Source of the DNA: Methanomassiliicoccales archaeon UBA280
GTDB taxonomy: Archaea > Thermoplasmatota > Thermoplasmata > SG8-5
Direction of reading: 5' to 3'
Assembly: GCA_002499085.1 (NCBI GenBank)
Contig: DAKD01000018.1
Location: 20,573-30,937, forward strand
Length of the DNA: 10,365 nt
This document shows positions 6,131 through 10,365 of the stretch, piece by piece. A model generated the notes under the pieces. The model had not been told where the DNA came from. It saw only the letters and a list, made by a program, of their open reading frames with translations, and ran no database searches. Made by a program: the position numbers and the translations under genes. Each line of letters starts with the position of its first letter. Position 1 is the stretch's first letter.

Positions 6131-8644
6131 ATGAAGAAAATCTCAAGTGCGCTGATAGTGTGGGTTTTGATTGTAAGCGGGATGGTGCTGGCATTGCCGG
6201 AGGCTGATGTGGAAGCCCAGAGTGACGGATTGGTCGCCCACTGGGATTTTAATGAAGGCACTGGTACTACCGTAAGCGACAGCTCTGGAAATGGTAATGA
6301 CGGGACAATTAATGGGGCGAGTTGGACCACTGGTAAGGTGGGTTCGGCACTGAGTTTTGATGGTGTGGATGATTATGTAGAAATCGCTGATAGCGATAGT
6401 TTCGATATCAGTACTCAAAATACTTTTGAAGTATGGGTCAATTTAAATTCAAATCAAGGCGGTGTAATATTATCAAAATGGGTAAACGCATATGAAGATA
6501 AAACTCTTCATATAGCGGATAACCTTGCCATACATTATGCTCTTTTTCGGGGATGGGGAACCGAAGGCATCGAGAATGTGGCTATTTCAAACACAATGCT
6601 AACCAGTGGAGCATGGTTCCATATAGTGGGCACATACAATGGTGAATATCAGAAAATTTATATCAATGGAATGTTAGATAGTAGTAAATCAGTTACCGGA
6701 GAGGTATGGGACTCGGATGGGACATTTTATATTGGTCGTGCATTTAGAGCTGAAAATCTTCCCCCGTTCAACGGTCTCATCGATCAAGTCCGAATCTATA
6801 ACCGCGCCCTCTCCGCTTCAGAAATCCTTGCGAACTATAACGCGATTGGTGGAAACGGGGCAGTGGAAGTCCACATCAAACCGCTGTACCCGCTCACAGA
6901 CCCTGAGGACCGCAAGATATACAGGGGCGTGGAGCTGAATGCGTGTTTCCAGACGACTGACGCGGGCGGGAATGCGCTGAACGGTGTCTCGGTGAATTTT
7001 GACAGGTCCGATGAACTTGGCACACCTGAGCAGTTCACATCGCAAAATCAGGTTTATTCCAACTATATAGCCGATGATGGCGTGATTAAAATTGACTGGG
7101 CGATATCGCTCACTTATTCAGAAGCCACCTTTACTTTATATATTGAATCCGATGCGCAGTATAACGGCGAATCTGTTACTCTGGTATTTGATGATTTGGC
7201 AGAGTACACATATGAGATTCAGAACGAGATAAAAACAAACTGGGATAAAAACAGGGATACCTATTCGTTTGGGAATTTTAAAACGGATACTAATACCGGG
7301 GGTTGTTGTTATGGCTTATCATGTACTGCTCTGTTGTACTTTTACCATTATCAACTTTGTAAAAATCAATATCCATATTTTCCATTGCAGTCCTACTCAG
7401 CATCAACGACCCGCGACCTCAATATTGCATTTGACTGGGATAATTACTTTCATGACAATCAAAATATAATTGATAATGTGGTGCTTGCAATAATAGCACA
7501 CCAGCAATATGATAAAGGACGTGGCGTGGCGTTTTCTACTGATTCAAATATCAGAAGTGAATGTAGAACACAAGAATTTAAAAAATTATGTCAAAATCTG
7601 TCAGATGGTTATCCCGTTATACTTGGCGTAGGTAAAGTGGTTGGGACCTCTGTTATTAATGCCCACTCAGTTATTGCTTGGTCATTATATTATACTTCAA
7701 ATGACAACGTGATAATCAATGTTTCAGATCCGAACGCCCCCAACGAAATTTGGCAAGCCTATTACAATATTGAAACCACAGTTTTTGAGTATGGGAGTAG
7801 GCCGGACTTTATGTTGCAACCATGTGAATTGCTAACAAAGGCAAGCTTAACAATTCCCGATTGTAATGTCTTCACCGAATTACTACCTCCGGGTTATTGG
7901 ATTGTTATAGCAGATAAAATGGTACATATTCATAATATTAATGAACCCAATCAGATTGATAAGTTCACAGAAGCAGGTAATTCTCAGTCATTCATAATGG
8001 GTATACCAAATTCTGCAGGGATAACTGAAGGAGAAATACAAGTATATGCTATACCACAATCGATATCACCCCAAATTGACGACCCATCTACAACTCCTTC
8101 AAGCTTAATGGTCACCCGCGTTACCAACGAGTCCGGCAACCGCGCCGGCTATGGATTCAGCCTGAACATCTCCTCCGACACCCAGTATGATTACGAGCTC
8201 ACCCCCTCGGACAACGGCTTCAACATCACTCCGAAGAATTCCACGGTGAATCTGAACGTAACTTTGTTTTCTGCTGACAGCGACGGCTACTATGTTTTCA
8301 AGTCCACGAACATCTCGATACCGCCGAACACCAGGGCGGAAATTCTCGTAAAGGACTGGAAGGGGCTGAACAGCACAACAATTTCCTCGGTCACGCTGAA
8401 CCTGTACGACGAAGGATCTTCCTCCCCCAAGGAGACGTATGAGCTGACCAACGGGCAGGCCTTCGTTCAGAACTCCGCCCAGTCCGGTGATGGAGAAATC
8501 ATCACCGTTGTCACAGTCCTCATCATCGCCGTTGTCACGGCCGTCATCATTGCCGCTGTGGCCATACTCGCCTATTTCCGAAGGAGAACAAGGTCTGCCA
8601 AAGCAGATGCGGCCGAAGAGCGGCAGGAGAAACCGGAGGACTGA
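6131..8644 (+). CDS. Large surface protein: LamG domain, Ig-like region, papain-like cysteine peptidase domain, C-terminal anchor
   Basis: This is an 837-residue predicted exported, membrane-anchored protein. Residues 1-30 form a signal peptide (MKKISSALIVWVL..., cleavage likely near VEAQ). A LamG domain spans about 33-236: LVAHWDFNEGTG (34-45), SGNGNDG (52-58), FDGVDDYVEI (76-85), WFHIVGTYNG (162-171) and IDQVRIYNRALSASEI (217-232). An Ig-like beta region follows at about 245-355. Residues about 375-560 read as a papain-fold peptidase: GGCCYGLSCTALLYF (390-404) with probable nucleophile C393, GYPVILGVG (493-501), NAHSVIAW (510-517) with H512, and VSDPNAPNE (531-539) with D533. The peptidase reading rests on motif order, not a named family. 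A beta-rich C-terminal domain lies at about 657-780, a membrane helix at about 790-815, then FRRRTR and an acidic-basic tail. The ATG at 6131 is preferred for the compact basic signal peptide and the TATA-like spacing; ATG 6122 and TTG 6116 are in frame. Base composition is a mosaic, with AT-rich blocks at about 6370-6765 and 7020-8105. Substrate is unknown. Confidence 0.88.
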   Translation: MKKISSALIVWVLIVSGMVLALPEADVEAQSDGLVAHWDFNEGTGTTVSDSSGNGNDGTINGASWTTGKVGSALSFDGVDDYVEIADSDSFDISTQNTFEVWVNLNSNQGGVILSKWVNAYEDKTLHIADNLAIHYALFRGWGTEGIENVAISNTMLTSGAWFHIVGTYNGEYQKIYINGMLDSSKSVTGEVWDSDGTFYIGRAFRAENLPPFNGLIDQVRIYNRALSASEILANYNAIGGNGAVEVHIKPLYPLTDPEDRKIYRGVELNACFQTTDAGGNALNGVSVNFDRSDELGTPEQFTSQNQVYSNYIADDGVIKIDWAISLTYSEATFTLYIESDAQYNGESVTLVFDDLAEYTYEIQNEIKTNWDKNRDTYSFGNFKTDTNTGGCCYGLSCTALLYFYHYQLCKNQYPYFPLQSYSASTTRDLNIAFDWDNYFHDNQNIIDNVVLAIIAHQQYDKGRGVAFSTDSNIRSECRTQEFKKLCQNLSDGYPVILGVGKVVGTSVINAHSVIAWSLYYTSNDNVIINVSDPNAPNEIWQAYYNIETTVFEYGSRPDFMLQPCELLTKASLTIPDCNVFTELLPPGYWIVIADKMVHIHNINEPNQIDKFTEAGNSQSFIMGIPNSAGITEGEIQVYAIPQSISPQIDDPSTTPSSLMVTRVTNESGNRAGYGFSLNISSDTQYDYELTPSDNGFNITPKNSTVNLNVTLFSADSDGYYVFKSTNISIPPNTRAEILVKDWKGLNSTTISSVTLNLYDEGSSSPKETYELTNGQAFVQNSAQSGDGEIITVVTVLIIAVVTAVIIAAVAILAYFRRRTRSAKADAAEERQEKPED

Positions 8645-8659
8645 TTGGCCACAAGCCCC

Positions 8660-8743
8660 TCAAGGCTGTTTCTTCTTCCTCTTGTAAATGGCGAAGGCGA
8701 CGCCTGCGACTAGAGCAATTATTACGCCCACTATGACGACCAT
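8660..8743 (-). CDS. Possible micro-ORF: single-span membrane peptide, or remnant of a surface-protein anchor
   Basis: A minus-strand ATG frame encodes 27 residues: a hydrophobic helix (MVVIVGVIIALVAGVAFAIY) followed by KRKKKQP and a TGA. In frame upstream, a TTG at 8770 would give 36 residues, and the frame is open back to about 8820. The layout of membrane span plus basic tail is exactly how the surface proteins in this window end. So this is either a real small membrane protein or the last fragment of a lost surface-protein gene. A minus-strand TATAAATA (8803-8810) lies upstream, but its spacing to the ATG is too long for a leaderless start and there is no clear Shine-Dalgarno. Chance coding by a GC-rich strand cannot be excluded. 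Confidence 0.35.
   Translation of the reverse strand: MVVIVGVIIALVAGVAFAIYKRKKKQP
8668..8684 (+). terminator. Pyrimidine/T-rich tract after the long LamG gene
   Basis: GTTTCTTCTTCCTCTTG follows the TGA at 8642-8644 by about 24 bases, in keeping with archaeal U-rich termination. The same bases encode the KRKKK tail of the possible minus-strand micro-ORF, so the tract may have another cause. Confidence 0.3.
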
Positions 8744-8801
8744 TGAATTCCGCAAGCCCGCGCTCTGCAACGAACAACTACCTATCTCCCCCAAAAGAAT
8801 G

Positions 8802-8824
8802 TTATTTATAGAAGTTCAATATAG
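8802..8824 (+). promoter_or_regulatory. TATA-like elements upstream of the small secreted protein
   Basis: TTATTTATAG (8802-8811) and CAATATAG (8817-8824) are both plausible archaeal TATA boxes, placing transcription starts near 8833-8850. The transcript would carry a leader with GAGGGA (8867-8872) ahead of the ATG at 8879. On the other strand the first element reads TATAAATA. Confidence 0.45.
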
Positions 8825-8878
8825 GGCGGAATCAGATTTGCCTATGCCTAGGCAATGAGAGAATACAGAGGGAATAAT

Positions 8879-9382
8879 ATGAAATCAAAAGCAATTGTAG
8901 CAATGTTGGCGGTGCTCGCTATGGCGATGGCCCCGCTATGGACAGTGAACGCGGCCGCCAACCAGGCGCAGCCAACGATAACTTCCGCCGATGGCGACAT
9001 CACCATAATGCTGGCGAGCGGGAGCGAGGTAATCATCGAAGTGGACTGCGACCTGTCCAACTCTGCCGTTCTGGTGTTCATAGACGACGCAGGCGAGCTG
9101 ATCGGCTGGAATATCGAGGACTGCTTCCCGACTGACCTGCCAGAGCAGGCTAGGGCGATGGAGAATGTCGGCCAGGGAAGATGGAACATTCATGCCGCCG
9201 AAAACAACCCCAATGACATGAGCTGGTGGGGGAAATGCCATTCTGTCTTTGTCGGAGCCTTGATACTTGGCTTTGACGGCAGCGGCGACCTGATCGGCTG
9301 GACATACCTGGACTGCTTCCCGACTGATTATACGCAAGGGGACATAATCGTCGCGATGTCAATCATAAGCAGCATAGTGTAA
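8879..9382 (+). CDS. Small secreted protein with duplicated LIGW-DCFPTD motif
   Basis: This 167-residue protein is not recognised as a named family. Residues 1-26 form a clear signal peptide (MKSKAIVAMLAVLAMAMAPLW, then VNAA). The mature part is acidic and compact. Two copies of a 15-residue unit, G-[ED]-L-I-G-W-x3-D-C-F-P-T-D, occur at 72-86 and 136-150, each preceded by a beta-like hydrophobic strand (SAVLVFIDDA; VGALILGFDGSG). There are four cysteines in the mature part (C57, C82, C120, C146), one in each motif copy and one 25-26 residues before each motif cysteine, which suggests two equivalent disulfides. A W-W pair lies between the copies (116-117). The C-terminus (DIIVAMSIISSIV) is hydrophobic but short for a membrane span. 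The ATG at 8879 is chosen for GAGGGA 6 bases upstream; an in-frame ATG at 8855 has no such site and would put charged residues before the signal. Function is unknown. Confidence 0.85.
   Translation: MKSKAIVAMLAVLAMAMAPLWTVNAAANQAQPTITSADGDITIMLASGSEVIIEVDCDLSNSAVLVFIDDAGELIGWNIEDCFPTDLPEQARAMENVGQGRWNIHAAENNPNDMSWWGKCHSVFVGALILGFDGSGDLIGWTYLDCFPTDYTQGDIIVAMSIISSIV
9092..9136 (+). repeat. Internal duplication, copy 1 (within the small secreted protein gene)
   Basis: This is a 45-base unit matching 9284-9328 at 37 of 45 positions by hand alignment, in the same reading frame and 192 bases apart. It encodes GELIGWNIEDCFPTD. The two halves of the mature protein probably arose by duplication of a half-domain of about 64 residues. 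Confidence 0.8.
9284..9328 (+). repeat. Internal duplication, copy 2 (within the small secreted protein gene)
   Basis: This is the partner of the unit at 9092-9136. It encodes GDLIGWTYLDCFPTD, with changes concentrated in the three residues between W and D-C. Confidence 0.8.
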
Positions 9383-9414
9383 TCGTCGATTAACATTCAA
9401 TGGGGAAACCCAAC

Positions 9415-9433
9415 TTTTTCTTTTTATTTCTTT
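9415..9433 (+). terminator. T-rich terminator after the small secreted protein
   Basis: TTTTTCTTTTTATTTCTTT lies about 33 bases past the TAA stop. Runs of T on the non-template strand without a strong hairpin are the usual archaeal termination signal. It separates this gene from the EamA transporter. Confidence 0.65.
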
Positions 9434-9461
9434 ACTGAACAGCGTCAGCCCTGGCAAATCC

Positions 9462-9469
9462 TTTTTATT
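9462..9469 (+). promoter_or_regulatory. TATA-box promoter for the EamA transporter (leaderless type)
   Basis: TTTTTATT at 9462-9469 spans about -28 to -21 from the ATG at 9490. The bases between are C-rich with no Shine-Dalgarno, so the transcript probably begins at the start codon. Confidence 0.55.
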
Positions 9470-9489
9470 CCCGACACAATGCCCGGCCC

Positions 9490-10365
9490 ATGCCCCGGAG
9501 AAACAGAACCCTGCAGTATGACGCGCTCCTTCTCGGAGCCGCGGCAATATGGGGCTTCGCTTTCGTGGCCCAGCGCATGGGCATGGACCACATGGGGCCG
9601 TTCGCGTTCAACGGGATAAGGTTCATGATGGGCGCGCTCACGCTGCTGCCGTTCATACTCTGGAGGGCCCAGACCCAACCGAAGCCCTCGGGAGAGTTCG
9701 ACACTCCGAAGATGCTTTTGCTGGGCGGCGGCTTCGCAGGCTTTCTCGTGTTCCTGGGCGCCAGCTTCCAGCAGGTCGGGTTGGTCACGACAGGAGCGGG
9801 GAACGCGGGATTCATAACCGGCCTTTACCTGGTGCTGGTGCCCATACTGGGCCTGGCAGTGGGGCAGCGCGCCGGGAAAGGGACGTGGCTGGGCGCCGGC
9901 ATAGCCTTCGCGGGACTTTACCTCCTGAGCTTCTCCGGCCCAACCGAAATGTCCTGGGGCGACATGCTTGTCCTGGCAGGCGCGTTCTGCTGGGCGGTAC
10001 AGATACTGGCCATCGGATGGCTGGCGCCCAGGACTGACGTGTTCAGGCTCGCGTTCGTGGAATTCCTTGTCTGCTCCCTGCTCAGCCTGGCCGTGGCCTT
10101 TGCCACCGAGACGACCACATGGGAAGGCATAGAGGGGGCCGCGATTCCATTGTTCTACGGCGGGGTCATGTCCGTGGGAATTGCCTACACCCTGCAGGTC
10201 GTTGTGCAGAAGAGGGCCAACGCTTCGCACGGCGCCATAATCATGAGCCTCGAGGCAGTGTTCGCCCTGATGGGCGGGATGCTGTTCCTGAGCGAGACGC
10301 TCTCGGCCAGGGGCGCGCTCGGGTGCACACTGATGCTTGCGGGCATGATGGTCTCGCAGGCCTGG
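9490..10365 (+). CDS. EamA-family (DMT superfamily) transporter, 3' end beyond window
   Basis: This is a drug/metabolite-transporter superfamily permease with two EamA repeats. It is open to the last base (292 codons seen), and family members are usually about 290-310 residues, so only a short tail is missing. About ten hydrophobic helices are visible. Repeat 1 is about residues 9-148, with the signature WGFAFVAQRMGMDHMGP (21-37) and the reentrant-like TGAGNAGFITGLYLVLVP (101-118). Repeat 2 is about 155-292, with GGVMSVGIAYTLQVVVQKRA (224-243) and the classic SHGAIIMSLEAVFALMGGML (246-265) ending at FLSETL. The N-terminus is basic (MPRRNR), consistent with a cytosolic start. EamA proteins export or exchange small metabolites such as amino acids; the substrate cannot be told from sequence. 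The start is set by the TATA-like box 21-28 bases upstream and the family's usual N-terminal length. It is separated from the previous gene by a T-rich terminator, so it is its own transcription unit. Confidence 0.93.
   Translation, partial: MPRRNRTLQYDALLLGAAAIWGFAFVAQRMGMDHMGPFAFNGIRFMMGALTLLPFILWRAQTQPKPSGEFDTPKMLLLGGGFAGFLVFLGASFQQVGLVTTGAGNAGFITGLYLVLVPILGLAVGQRAGKGTWLGAGIAFAGLYLLSFSGPTEMSWGDMLVLAGAFCWAVQILAIGWLAPRTDVFRLAFVEFLVCSLLSLAVAFATETTTWEGIEGAAIPLFYGGVMSVGIAYTLQVVVQKRANASHGAIIMSLEAVFALMGGMLFLSETLSARGALGCTLMLAGMMVSQAW

Noticed and set aside
9445..10230. Long minus-strand open frame of 261 codons
   Set aside because: It lies opposite the clear EamA transporter, and its protein is rich in G, R, P, H and Q, as expected for a GC-rich shadow frame.

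Overview
The window looks archaeal, most likely Thermoplasmatota-type (for example a relative of Methanomassiliicoccales), though the lineage is an inference. The support is as follows. TATA-like boxes sit about 25 bases before start codons that have no Shine-Dalgarno sequence, which is leaderless geometry. Arg AGG/AGA and Ile ATA codons are frequent. Surface proteins have an N-terminal signal and end in one C-terminal membrane segment plus a basic tail. A small membrane protein carries a cytosolic-type zinc ribbon. Most genes have about 50-60% GC. No tRNA, rRNA, CRISPR array or insertion sequence was seen.

Left part (about 1-4213): an accessory, defence-like block, all on the plus strand. 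It holds a RhuM-family protein; a DUF2779 protein that combines a Cas4/RecB-like PD-(D/E)XK nuclease with four cysteines and a DnaQ-like exonuclease half; and an AbiE-type toxin-antitoxin pair (AbiEi winged-helix antitoxin, AbiEii nucleotidyltransferase toxin) with overlapping ATGA stop/start codons. The DUF2779 gene and abiEi each have a leaderless-type promoter. An imperfect inverted repeat lies over the abiEi promoter, as expected for autoregulation.

Middle part (4293-8644): a small zinc-ribbon membrane protein on the minus strand is divergent from a cell-surface LamG + fibronectin-III protein. Their two TATA-like boxes flank a perfect 6-bp inverted repeat. A second, much longer LamG surface protein follows. 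It contains what reads as an undescribed papain-like cysteine peptidase domain (Cys393, His512, Asp533), an Ig-like region and a C-terminal beta-rich domain with a membrane anchor. The gene is a composition mosaic: two AT-rich blocks (about 27-28% GC in sampled 60-base rows) sit in a GC-rich frame (57% in sampled rows), which suggests domain acquisition.

Right part (8645-10365): a possible minus-strand micro-ORF for a single-membrane-span peptide; a small secreted protein with a duplicated LIGW-x3-DCFPTD motif and four cysteines; a T-rich terminator; and an EamA/DMT-family transporter that runs off the right edge. The surface and secreted genes form a cell-envelope neighbourhood next to the defence block. 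Beyond AbiEi/AbiEii, no direct functional link between the genes is shown by the sequence.
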